A DNA stretch of 64,000 bases, from positions 186,001 to 250,000 of the forward strand of contig WHVA01000038.1 of the NCBI GenBank assembly GCA_015179125.1, in the 5' to 3' direction. Of this stretch, positions 1-9,780 are shown in pieces (position 1 is the stretch's first letter; each line of letters begins with the position of its first letter). The notes below the pieces were generated by a model. That model made no database searches and had not been told where the DNA came from. It worked only from the letters and a program-made list of their open reading frames with translations. The position numbers and the translations under genes were made by a program. The DNA comes from Gautieria morchelliformis (Eukaryota; Basidiomycota; Agaricomycetes; Gomphales; Gomphaceae).

Positions 1-1
1 C

Positions 2-355
2 ATTCCCACACGGAAATTATTTCCGATGCTTGCTCCGCCTGCTCCTATTAGGAACCATAGCCCTCCTCCCTCGAAGAGTGGCCCTGCCCCGATGGATGTT
101 GACCGCATGCGCGGAAAAGGCCACGGAACTATCACCTGCTTCCGCTGCCGACAACCAGGCCACTATGCTCGCGAGTGCCCCCAAGCCTTTGATATCCGGC
201 TTATGACCACAGAGGAGAAACTCGAGATCCTTCCAGAGTTCCTCGCACTTGCAGACATAAACGGAGTGCCCACTGCGGAAGAACTTTCCGAAAATGCGGA
301 ACATGGTCTACCGGAAGCGGAAGATGCGTCGGATTTTGTGACACGCAGCGGGTGA
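2..355 (+). pseudogene. Gag C-terminal part of element A
   Basis: C-terminal end of a Ty3-type Gag, the capsid/nucleocapsid polyprotein that packages element RNA in cytoplasmic particles. The reading frame enters from the left edge. A single CCHC zinc knuckle is visible (CFRCRQPGHYARECPQ, about 137-185), preceded by a Pro/Ser-rich linker and followed by an acidic tail rich in Glu and Leu. This is the usual order for Gag of fungal chromoviruses. The N-terminal capsid region is not in the window. The frame closes at 355 and the next coding frame overlaps it, as is common at gag-pol boundaries. Confidence 0.8.
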
Positions 356-3300
356 GATGTGTGCCCCTGCTGCCTGTACATAACCGGTTTGCCTGTCTTG
401 AAGTAGAGAATGAAAAGCCCCCACTCCCCTCACTTCGTACAGACCCACCGGATAAAGTCACAAAAACCAAATCTGACACCCGTCCATCCCGCATCCGCCC
501 TTGGGAGAGACGCCTTCCGAAGCGCTATGTTGTTGCTGCCACCCCTGGCCCCAAGTCACTAGTCATTAAGGTGAGATCCAGACGACGATACGGCGGAAGT
601 CAAATCCGGACCCGCCCTTGTCGATTGCGGGGCCACTGGTCAGTTTATGGACCGGGACTATGTGGAACGGAACCGACTGACCACGCGGAAGTTGCAACGT
701 GCAATCCCGGTGTCAATGTGGATGGAAGCCCCAATGAGGCAGGGTCCATCACGGAGATAGTAGACACAATTCTCCGCTACGATGGCACTCAGAACGCACT
801 TCCTTGCGTCACCAGCCTGGGGAAGCAAGACATCATCCTCGGGTTTACCTGGCTTCAGGAGCACAACCCGGAGATCAATTGGCAGACTCGGAAGGTACTG
901 ATGAGTCGATGTCCAGCCAAGTGTCACATGTGCAGGTCGGAACTGCGGAAGGAACGCCAGGAGCAGCGGAAGACCGAACGGCTCATACAGACATGTCGTT
1001 CGGCCCCCATCCACTGCTTGCAGAAGAAGACTCGGAAGCGGAATTTGACCGGATCCCACTTCCAATTCCGATTCCGACGCCATCCGACTCGGCCGGAAGA
1101 CACTCTGCGGAAGGGGAGCGCTTGCTGTACGTAAACCTTCCGCCGGAAGCGGAACACATCCGCGCCACCGGAAATATTTCGCAACGCCTTGCTGAAGCCT
1201 CCAAGAGCATGATAGAGTAGGCGGAAATTCCGGAGTACCTGCGGGAGTTCGAGGACGTCTTTTCCAAGGAGTCGTTTGATACCCTGCCTCCACGGAAGCT
1301 GTGGGACCACGCCATCGAGTTGGAGCCTGGGTCAAAGCCCACCAGCTGCAAAGTCTACCCGCTGTCACCCAAGGAGCAGGTAGAGCTTGATGCATTCCTT
1401 GCGGAAAACCTCCGTACAGGGAGGATCCGCCCTCCAAGTCACCCATGGTATCTCCGGTGTTCTTCATCAAGAAGAAGGATGGCTCGCTCAGACTTGTGCA
1501 GGATACCGGGCCTTGAATGCGATCACGATCAAGAACCGGTACCCCATTCCACTCATTTCCGAACTGATCACACAACTCCACGGGGCAAGGTACTTCACTA
1601 AGCTGGATGTCCGCTGGGGCTTCAATAATGTTCGGATCCGAGAGGGAGACAAGTGGAAGGCTGCATTCCGCACCAACCGGGGACTCTTTGAGCCACAGGT
1701 CATGTTCTTCGGCCTCACCAACAGTCCTGCCACATTCCAGACGATGATGAATGACATTTTCCGTGACATGATAGCAGAAGGGGTTGTCTGCGTCTACCTT
1801 GATGACATCCTCATCTTCACAAACACAATGTCCAAACATCGGGAAGTTGTGCGGAGAGTGCTGGAACGGCTCCGAGAGTACAACCTGTGTCTCGAGCCGG
1901 AAAAGTGCGAATTTGAGCGGACACGGATAGAGTATCTTGGGGTGATTGTGTCGGAAGGAAGGTGGAAATGGACCCAGTCAAAGTTTCCGGTGTGTCGGAT
2001 TGGCCCGTGCCGCGAACAAGAAGGAGGTCCAGTCCTTCATTGGGTTTGTCAATTTCTACCGGCGGTTCATCAAGGACTTCTCCTGCCACGCCCGTGCCCT
2101 CTTCGACCTCACCAAGAAGGAGGTTGGATGGCGGTGGGGAGAGCCGGAACAGGCCTCCTTCGACAAACTCAAAGAGCTGATCACTTCTGCCCCGGTCCTG
2201 ATCCTTCCCGACGACTCTCGCCCTTACCAAGTCGAGGCAGATTCTTCCGACACAGCTACCGGAGCGGTCTTGTCACAAGAGTCACCAGAAGATGGTGGGG
2301 GGTGGCATCCGATTGCCTTCTTCTCTAAGAGCCTTACTCCGGTCGAGCGGAACTATGAGATCCATGACAAGGAGATGCTGGCAATCATCCGAGCGCTGGA
2401 GGAGTGGCGACACTTCCTCGAGGGTGCTCTATGCCCATTTGAGATCTGGACAGACCACAAGAACCTCGAGTATTTCTGCACGTCTAAGAAGTTGAACCGA
2501 CGACAAGCACAGTGGTCCCTACACCTGTCCCGGTTCGACTTCATGCTCCACCACCGGCCCGGCCGCACCATGGGCAAGCCCAATGCCCTATCCCGCCGTG
2601 CGGATCATGGAAGCGGAAGTGGGGACAATGCGGATATGACACTGCTCCGCCCAAGTCTCTTTGCAATCCGTGCCCTAGAGGGAGTGACTGCAGTTGGGGT
2701 AGAAGCGGAAATGCTCCGGGATATCCGGAGGCAGTACTGGAATGGAGAGAAGGAGGAGTCGGTGGTGAAGGCAGTGGAGGAACTTCGGAAAGGGCACTCA
2801 CGGTCTGTACGGGCAGCGGAATGGTTGGAACGTGATGGACTGCTTCACTTCAGAGGCAAGGTCTACGTTCCAGGTGGGGCGGACCTCCGCCACCGCATTG
2901 CGTCCCAGAACCATGACACACGGGTCACTGGGCATGCTGGCAGGTGGAAGATGCTGGAGTTAGTGGCTCAGAATTACTGGTGGCCCCACATGTCCCGCTA
3001 CATTGGACAGTACGTGAGGACATGTGACCTTTGTCTCCGAACCAAAGCACAACGACATCCGCCTGTCGGAGAACTTGTTCCGCTCCTGATTCCCGAATCC
3101 CGCTGGGACACCATCAGTGTCGACTTCATCATTGAACTCCCAGAGTCTCATGGCTACGACGCGATCATGAACATCGTGGATTCGGTAAGCAAGGTGTCCC
3201 ACTTCATTCCGATGCACACGACGATCACAGCCCTCGGAGCGGCCCGCCTGTTCCTTGCACATGTCTGGAAGTTGCATGGGCTCCCGAAACAAGTTGTTTC

Positions 3301-4240
3301 CGACCGAGGTCTGAATTTTGTCACAGAATTGACTCGGGAGCTCTACCGCCTGCTCGGCATAAAGCTGGCTACCACCACAGCATACCATCCGCAGGGTGAC
3401 AGACAGACGGAACGGGTCAATCAGGAGTTGGAGCAGTATCTCCGCCTCTTTGTCAATGAGAGGCAGGATGACTGGGATGAGTTACTTCCACTGGCGGAAT
3501 TCCAATACAACAACCATGTACATTCCGCCACCCAACAGACTCCCTTCATGCTTGACTCCGGACGGCACCTGCGGATGGGCTTTGAACCACGCCAGGCTGA
3601 GTCCCGACTTGAGACAGTCAATGAGTTCCGAGACCGCATGGACTCCACCCTTTCAGAAGCCAAGTCGGCCCTTGCGAAGGCCAAGGATGACATGGCAAGG
3701 TACTACAACCAACGCCGGGTTCCGGCCCTGGAGTACCAAGTTGGAGACAAGGTATATCTAGATGCAAAGTGACATCCGCACCACACGCCCTTCGCAGAAG
3801 CTTGCCCACCGCTACCTTGGGCCCTTCACAGTGATGCGGAGGGTTGGATGGAATGCATACCGCCTCTGACTTCCGATGTCCATGTCCCGCCTCCACCCTG
3901 TCTTCAATGTGGTGAAGTTACTCCCTATGCCTGAGGACCCAATTCCAGGTCGGAAGGCTCGTCCACCACCTCCACCGGAAATTGTAGATGGGGAAGAGCA
4001 CTATGTGGTGGAACGGATCCTGGACAGCCGGTTTGTGCGAGGACGACTCCAATTCCTCGTGAAATGGAAAGGGTATGGGTATGAGGAGAATTCGTGGGTC
4101 CCGGAGCAAGATGTATCCGCTCCGGACAAACTCCGTGAGTTCTATAGGACACACCCCGGTGCCCCTCGCCGAATCCGCTCGCTGGCATTTCAATCCCTCG
4201 TGTCCCGTGCTTCGAGGACGCAGCACGCTAGAGGGGGGGT
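352..4240 (+). pseudogene. Pol region of element A (PR-RT-RNaseH-IN-chromodomain)
   Basis: Decayed pol. Reverse transcriptase is seen from about 1400 with the catalytic YLDD box near 1795-1806. RNase H follows (FFSKSLTPVERNYEIHDKE, then TDHKNLEYF). Integrase shows an H..H..C..C zinc site near 2910-3040 and the rve core (VSDRGLNF, then YHPQGDRQTERVN). A chromodomain lies at about 3990-4140 (HYVVERILDSRFVRGRLQFL then VKWKGYG). Chromodomains in this group are known to steer integration to modified histones. The last frame has no stop at the end of the chromodomain and runs on into the 3' LTR. Several breaks separate the frames, so no product is expected. Confidence 0.9.
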
Positions 4241-4242
4241 GA

Positions 4243-4753
4243 TGTCAGGGGACACCCTGTTTTCCATTTCCAGTTCCGACACCACACCCAGTTCCGACTC
4301 CATTTCCGACACCACACCCAGTTCCGACTCCATTTCCGACTCCGCTTCCGGTTCCGATTCCATCTCCGCCTCTGCTTTCGGAAATGATTCCACTTCTGGG
4401 AGAACTTCCACCAGTTCTGTTCGCCTCGCCAGTTCCACTCCAATTTCCGACTTCCACTCTCGGAACAGTGTCGGAAATCAAGCGACTCGCGTAATAGGTG
4501 GCATCAAGGGTCGATCAAGGGTCAGGGAGATGCAGGGTTGATGGCGGGTGCCAAGTGTTGTCCCTGGCTGCGTAGTATAGTATAATACGGGCTCGCTGAC
4601 ATTGGGGGTCCTTAGACTTTTCTCTTTGGATTTCCCCTTGTCAGGTGAGAATCCCCTCTCTTGTATACTCTGTTCATTTATACATACTTTGGATTTCCCC
4701 TTGTCAGTTGTGTGGTAGTGTGATCTCCACAACCAGCCAGGGTTGCCCTTACA
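4243..4753 (+). repeat. 3' LTR of element A (511 bp)
   Basis: Begins TGTCAGGGGACACC directly after a G-rich polypurine tract (GAGGGGGGGTGA, 4231-4242) and ends in TTGCCCTTACA, giving the expected TG...CA ends. U3 contains a tandem Ser/Asp-codon-like repeat built on TTCCGAC (about 4262-4400). The phrase TTTGGATTTCCCCTTGTCAG occurs twice (about 4627-4646 and 4689-4708). A related LTR with the same start lies at 24387-24910 but carries a different tandem repeat at the same position. Confidence 0.82.
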
Positions 4754-4773
4754 GCAACCACCACCATCTTCTA

Positions 4774-5277
4774 ATGAAGATGGATGGGATCAAAGAACCC
4801 ATGGACATTGAGCCATCAATGTCCATGCCATGGCCAGCGGCCCCAAATAAGGGGGCCGCTGCGATATTCTCAAAGAAACTAGCTCCCGAGAATTGGGAAA
4901 TAGCGTCATGGAACGACAGGCCCACCATTATCCATTCCGATAAATGCAAATGTTGTGAGTCATACACAACCCACTTAGCGGAGTTGTCGAACTCCGGTAA
5001 GATACGAATCGTAGACGATGATATCGCCTATGCAGTCGAAGATGCATGGCCCTGGATCACCAAAGGGCGGATGGCAGTCAAGGACACTCAGGCAGAGATT
5101 GAGCACCTCAAGCGGGACCTGGTGTCTGAACGCGAGCGAGTCTCACATCAGGACGACAAAATCCACAAGTTGGAACAACAACTCGAAGGAGCCAGGCAGA
5201 TGTGCCCTGCCCTGCCACGGTCAAAGCCTCAGCCTGTGGCCAGTCCATCATCCTGCCCGATGGCTCCACTGCCATAA
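4774..5277 (+). CDS. Hypothetical protein with C-terminal coiled coil
   Basis: Open frame of 167 residues starting 21 bases after the LTR of element A. I do not recognise the family. The N-terminus is acidic and Met/Pro-rich. The middle holds a Cys cluster (DKCKCCES) and the phrases NWEIASWNDRP and IAYAVEDAWPWITKG, which look like a folded domain. Residues about 110-150 form a heptad-rich coiled coil (IEHLKRDLVSERERVSHQDD). The start at 4774 is chosen because the open frame further upstream lies in the LTR. It is probably the N-terminal part of the decayed reading region that continues to 6771. It may be cargo of an LTR element or a captured host gene. Low certainty on function. Confidence 0.5.
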   Translation: MKMDGIKEPMDIEPSMSMPWPAAPNKGAAAIFSKKLAPENWEIASWNDRPTIIHSDKCKCCESYTTHLAELSNSGKIRIVDDDIAYAVEDAWPWITKGRMAVKDTQAEIEHLKRDLVSERERVSHQDDKIHKLEQQLEGARQMCPALPRSKPQPVASPSSCPMAPLP

Positions 5278-6771
5278 CGTGACAAGGGGAGACACCAGCC
5301 CCAGGGGCCACGCCCCTCTCGACAGGCTTGGCTCTGGCCAGCCAAATCACAGAGCCCAGCATGGCACCCATTGAGGACGCCTGCGCGGTGTCCAGGACAG
5401 TGACAGTCACGAGGCTGTCAACTGCGACAGTGCCGTTTGAGTCGTTCGATGCTGACATCCCAGATGGGTGGCTGTCCAACATGTTGGTCTGGGACGATTA
5501 TAACCCAGACTGGCCTGAACGTGAAACGCAGAAAAGATCTCCCACCGCCAGTAATAGAAAATGGACTGGCGGATGAACTAGGGTGTGTCAAGAACGCGTA
5601 TCTAGCAGAGTCGTTGGCGCACGGCATTGACGACCCCTGGCTGCAACAGGCACTAGCCACAGCCCAGGCCCAGTACATAGGGCCTCATGTCATGCTGCTG
5701 CCGCTGGGGGCGGGAGTTATCCAACGCTACCCAGGGGAAGGGGAGCTGTTGAGACACCGATCTCCATGATGGGCCACTTGCTGTAGCCCCTAGGCAGATC
5801 GGTCCCTCGGGTTGCCGAGTGGTACCACGTCTGCCCCATAACTGAGCAGAGGTTCCAAGACCTCCTCGCACTTGCCAGGGACACCCCGGTTGACCAGCGC
5901 ACGCCAGAAATGAATACTGCATTCTGGTGCCTCCGCGAGGAGGGCCCCCATAAGCCCCGGCCAAATTACATAAAATTCTGGACGGCACACCGGATGACAT
6001 AATCATGGTGCTCAACAGCAGGTGGTCAAATGCCAAAGGTGTCCCTCCCGCCATCTGCGATGATGTGGAGGGCAGGCTCAACACAACAAATATCGATATC
6101 TGGATGTGGATATGGATCCTGGCTCCCAAAGGCAAGCCACGGTCCCCCCTCAAGTCATGTTTAAGCGACTTGTTTGGTACGCTGAGCCAGTAGCAGGAGC
6201 GTGTGACCAATGTCACGATCCCTTCTCCCACCGTGGACACCCTGTGGGCCTTGATCACCGGGATGTTCCCGCTTGGAAACAGACTCACACACAAGATCCC
6301 GCTGAAGGAGCTCGCATCATGGCCCCCTCCATGGTGGTGTGAACCATGAATGTATCCCTTGGATCGAGGCATACTTTCAATGACTTCAAGACAAGGAAGT
6401 TGCAAACACTGCTGCGTGCACAGGGCAGCGGCGGCACAAACAGGGACTGAAGATGTCCCAGCGCACCCGCGAGAAAGCGGCCGCAAGCACCTTGGAACAG
6501 CTTGATAAGGAGCTGCTCGCGTCCCGCCCCCCCGGATCCGCAACCTGAGCCGGCCATGGACACCGCCTTCATCCAGGAGATGGGGATCAACCCATCTCTT
6601 GAAACTGGTCCGTATCAGCCCCAAGCTGGACCTGGCCCATCCACATCCGCTCACGCGGATGCGATGCATGTGGACCTCCGGCCCATGCTTGCTCCGTATG
6701 AGGACATCCCAATGGACGATGTTCCCTCACCCGAGGACAAGGACCTCGACGCCGAGATCTATGGGGATTAG
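5278..6771 (+). pseudogene. Decayed ORF region of unknown function
   Basis: Continuation of the preceding reading frame in several broken plus-strand frames. Coding-like stretches include one near 5437-5570 (DADIPDGWLSNMLVWDDYN), one near 5800-5990, one at 6005-6190 (NSRWSNAKGVPPAICDDVEG) and a C-terminal acidic piece at 6502-6771. The last has a Pro/Gly-rich linker and ends just before a purine tract and repeat F. No reverse transcriptase, integrase or transposase motif is visible. A long minus-strand frame covers 5653-6669, but its sequence is low-complexity and looks like a shadow. Two readings are possible: a host gene copied into a non-autonomous LTR element, or a decayed host gene beside one. 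Confidence 0.45.
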
Positions 6772-6793
6772 AGTTCTCCATAGTGGGGGAGGG

Positions 6794-7026
6794 TGTAAAT
6801 ACATATATTTACCTGTATTGCCGCGAGGCAATACATAATGACTGGTAGCTTGCATAGCACCAGTGGGTCCTTGCAGACCCACTGTATAGTTCTTGCGTGG
6901 GAATCCCCCAGGATTCCCCAGCTTAACCTTACTTGTAAACCGTCACTACGTCATATTAGAATCACCATCATTTGGTCGAGTTCTACTACCTTGTGATACC
7001 ACAAGTTCTAAGCTACCTCTCTTACG
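6794..7026 (+). repeat. LTR-like repeat F, left copy, hairpin-rich
   Basis: Starts TGTAAATACA right after the purine tract AGTGGGGGAGGG (6782-6793), as an LTR would. It contains a chain of perfect inverted repeats: TGTATTGCC/GGCAATACA (6814-6822 with 6827-6835), CAGTGGGTC/GACCCACTG (6861-6869 with 6876-6884), GGGAATCC/GGATTCCC (6899-6906 with 6911-6918) and CTTGTG/CACAAG (6990-6995 with 7000-7005). The second half recurs at 26356-26533 in the same orientation. The right edge is placed by comparison of the copies, to within a few bases. Confidence 0.6.
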
Positions 7027-7477
7027 GAAGAGGCTGGGGAGCTCCTGAAGGAGCAAAATGAATTGCTCGGGACTCTGGTGGACATCAGGAGGGGTGTACT
7101 GAGCATGGCGTATGTGAATCACCAACAGAACTTGAAATTTATTTGGTACATGTTGCAGTGGGCAATGGTGGCAGGACAAACCGGGAAGTGGGGTTTGGGA
7201 TTGAACCAAGAGTGGAAAGGGTTCAGGGGTTCGGGTTCAGACTCAGATTGGGAAGCAGGAACGGAAAAGGGGAAAGAGAAGGGTCACAATCTTGGCTACA
7301 TGGCCTAGCTCAGTTGCAAGGCCCCATGATGTTTCTCCATTGGTACCTTCATAACCAGCCCAACAGACAAGGTACAGGAGGTTACAGGGTCTATGATGCC
7401 AGTCAATCTTGGAGTCTAAGATCTCGGAAATCTCATACTTGGCTTCACCATTGATCTCAACTGGAGGTGGTGGAGAG
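7027..7477 (-). mobile_element. B2: antisense Ty3 fragment, left piece
   Basis: Fragment of a Ty3 element of the same family as B but in the opposite orientation. Positions 7027-7305 hold the end of the accessory antisense ORF of that family, here reading on the plus strand (LLKEQNELLGTLVDIRRGVL). Positions 7310-7470 hold the chromodomain on the minus strand. The order is exactly what the 3' end of a reversed B element would give. It stops where the 5' LTR of B begins, and pol of the same reversed element continues at 24911-26355. So B inserted into B2. Confidence 0.75.
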
Positions 7478-7661
7478 TGTTAAGACCTGTTCCCCAGTCC
7501 GGACCTGGGGCCTTGGCCTCGGTTCTCACTTGAGAACTCTTTTTGGCTTAACTTGGGTTTCCTATCGGTTCATCATTCACCCTGACTCCCTTTCCTAGAT
7601 AGTCCTGTTCCATTTCTGATGATCGTCCGTCGACCCTTCTTCCTGCTTGATATGGGCATTG
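7478..7661 (+). repeat. 5' LTR of B, first part
   Basis: Begins TGTTAAGACC and matches 24211-24386 along its length (shared phrases include CTAGATAGTCCTGTTCCATTT and CTTCTTCCTGCTTGATA). It ends with CATTG, the left target duplication of C1. The same five bases follow the end of C1 at 16639-16643, after which the LTR resumes. Confidence 0.88.
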
Positions 7662-8046
7662 TGTTACGACCGTTCATTTCCGACTTCCGACCCTCAGTTC
7701 TGCCACACCTTTCCGCCCCTCCGATATTTCCGCAACACATTCCGCCCCTCCGATATTTCCGACATTCCGCCCCTTGTACATTTTCCTTGTTCTTTCGACT
7801 CTATTACTTGGACCCACCGGACCCACCTCACCGCCCATCAAGACCATATATCCGGCCACCCTTGTAATTCGTTGTCAGATATGTTTTCCCGACCCTTTGT
7901 TCTTTGCCATTGTTCTACCTTACCCTGAACCCCCCTTGTAGTCCCATTGTTCCCAATAGCTAGTTCCCACGCATTGTCTACTCGACTTCCGCTTCCTCCG
8001 GAATTTGCTTAGTACCATATCATTACCTGTTGTCTCAGCTCTTTGT

Positions 8047-8054
8047 ATAAAAGC
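8047..8054 (+). promoter_or_regulatory. TATA box of C1 LTR promoter
   Basis: TATAAAAG, 33 bases upstream of the self-primer candidate at 8080. The same box at the same spacing is found in the 3' LTR (from 15254) and in C2 (34458-34464). The spacing predicts a transcript starting at or within a few bases of the 11-nt element. Confidence 0.7.
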
Positions 8055-8079
8055 CTGTCATGTATGTCTCTCTTTCTGC

Positions 8080-8090
8080 AATCAGATAAT
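8080..8090 (+). promoter_or_regulatory. Putative self-primer (5' end of C1 RNA)
   Basis: AATCAGATAAT. It is the exact reverse complement of the 11 bases at 8356-8366, just after the 5' LTR. The pairing is 11 bp and no longer, the same length known for the self-primer of the fission-yeast Tf1 element, where the RNA 5' end folds back and primes reverse transcription. It is the inferred start of the R region. Confidence 0.7.
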
Positions 8091-8355
8091 CGCCTTTGAT
8101 ACTTGATTTCCTTCGCTCCATCTCCTGTTCTTAGCACAGCAAGTCTAGCAAGATCTCAGTCTCTCCCCGCCTTCCGTCTTCCGCCTTCCGCCTCAGTTCC
8201 GACTCAAGTTCCAACCAACCTCTAGTTCAATACTTTCCGACCTCCGACTCAGTTCCGAAATACTTAGGACGATAGTTCATTGGTGGCGCAACCTATAAGT
8301 TGAAGCCACCGTCCTTTCCAGTTCTGACTTAGTGGAAATCTCGATACGTAACAGT

Positions 8356-8366
8356 ATTATCTGATT
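8356..8366 (+). promoter_or_regulatory. Primer-binding site of C1 (self-priming type)
   Basis: ATTATCTGATT, beginning two bases after the LTR end at 8353. It does not begin with the TGG expected for a tRNA 3' end, and it pairs perfectly with 8080-8090. The identical site is present in C2 at 34750-34760. Confidence 0.72.
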
Positions 8367-8386
8367 CCCACCCGATAACTATCACT

Positions 8387-9780
8387 ATGCCTCCTCGTAC
8401 CACAGCTACTTCAGCTCGAGCAGGAGCTGTCGAAGCTCTCTCTTATTTTGGCAGCCTTAGATCCGCAGCACCAAGGCACGCGGAACCCTCCGGCAGCTCT
8501 CGTACCGATGATGAGCTCTCCGATGCTATTCTGCAACGATTTGAAGAAGTTCCCGACGCTAATCCCGACAACAATCCCGACTATGACGGAAACTCGACGA
8601 GTAGCAGCGGCAAACAAACAGCAGCGTCATTCCGACGCCCAGCTCCACCACCACCACCTCCACCAGGACCACCTCATGGCGGCCCACCCGGCGGTCCTCC
8701 ACCTCCAATTCCACCTCAGATTCCCGCCAACCCAGTTCTGCCCGCGCCAGTTCCGGCTCTTGCACAAGCCATCGCCATGCTAGCCGGACAACTTCAGCGC
8801 CCGGCCCAAGCACCACCACACCCCAAGACAAAGGTCCGTGAACCAGATCAGTTCGACGGTTCCGACCCCAAGAAGCTCCAGCCATTTCTGGTCTAGCTTC
8901 AGCTCAATTTCCGTGATCGTCCCGACGCCTTTCCCAATGACGAACGGAAGGTCAATTACGCCCTTTCCTATCTCCGAGGCACGGCTCTCGACTACTTTGA
9001 ACCTGCCCTCATGGATCCGTTCGCTCTCGTCGACTGGGCCGACGATTACCACAACTTCGTTTCCGAACTCCGCAGCAACTTCGGACCATTTAACATGGAA
9101 GCCGATGTGGAAAATGAACTCGATAAGCTTCGTATGAAAGACACTCATAAGATAGCTAAATATATCGTCACATTCCAGCAGCTCGCTCCTCGAGTCCAAT
9201 GGGGAGAAGCCACACTCCGACGCCAGTTTTACATGGGCTTGCCATCCCGCATCAAGGATGAAATTGCCCGCGTCGGAAAACCCACCACCCTTACCGACCT
9301 TCGCAACCTTGCCCAATCCATCGATTCGCGCTACTGGGAAAGACATTCCGAGATTGCTCGCGAAACTTCCGCCCAGAGCAAGAACGACAAGTCTTCCGAC
9401 AAGAAGTCTGATAAAGACAAGAAGAAGACTAATTCCCGGAAACAACAATTCCGGAAACAACAACAACAACAACAGTTCCGGATCCAACTCTGGCAACCGG
9501 AACAACAACTCCACCCCTCACAATAACCAGGCCTCTGGTTCCAACACCAACGCCCGGAAGAGCACTCTGGACCTTTCTGACAAACTTGGGAAGGACGGAA
9601 AATTAACCCCTGTAGAACGCCAGTGTCGCATGGACAACAACCTTTGCCTTTTCTGCGGCAAAGGCGGTCACGTCGCTCGCGACTGCACTCGCGCTTCCGC
9701 CTCCGCTGCTAAGGCCAAGAGCCGCGCAGAAAGACGGAAGAGAAATCCGAAGCGGCTCCCGCTGGGATTCAAAAAAATAG
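8387..9780 (+). pseudogene. Gag of C1
   Basis: Ty3-type Gag. The start MPPRTT at 8387 lies 33 bases after the LTR and is conserved in C2. A Pro/Gly-rich segment (about 8640-8760) precedes the Retrotrans_gag capsid domain (about 8850-9330, with YLRGTALDYFEPAL-like text). An Asn/Gln-rich linker and a zinc knuckle (CLFCGKGGHVARDC, about 9648-9690) follow. Gag closes right after an A-run (9771-9777). Pol follows in another frame, consistent with programmed frameshifting known in Ty3 elements. A few breaks are present. Confidence 0.85.

Larger units (their letters stand above)
1..4753 (+). mobile_element. Ty3/gypsy chromovirus A, 5' part outside window
   Basis: LTR retrotransposon of the Ty3/gypsy chromodomain group, running off the left edge. 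In order it shows the end of gag with a zinc knuckle, a protease-like stretch, reverse transcriptase, RNase H, integrase with an HHCC zinc site, a chromodomain, a polypurine tract and one 3' LTR. The coding part is broken, with roughly four or five breaks in the visible portion. The 5' LTR is outside the window, so age cannot be judged from LTR divergence. The pentamer CGGAA/TTCCG is strikingly frequent in this element and in the C elements. Family assignment rests on domain order and is firm; subfamily is not resolved. Confidence 0.93.
7662..8353 (+). repeat. 5' LTR of C1 (692 bp)
   Basis: TG...CA ends (TGTTACGACC...CGTAACA). Promoter elements are visible: a TATA box (TATAAAAG, 8047-8054) and, 30-35 bases downstream, the likely transcript start with AATCAGATAAT. 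The downstream half is saturated with TTCCG (six copies within 8172-8256). The phrase GGCGCAACCTATAAGTTGAA near 8285-8304 is shared in looser form with the LTR of B. Confidence 0.93.

Noticed and set aside
658-1839. 393-residue minus-strand frame
   Set aside because: It lies opposite the pol region of element A and has no domain; a shadow of the sense coding sequence.
5653-6669. 338-residue minus-strand frame in the 4.8-6.8 kb region
   Set aside because: Plus-strand pieces over the same bases look more protein-like, and the minus frame is rich in Gly/Arg/Ser without motif.
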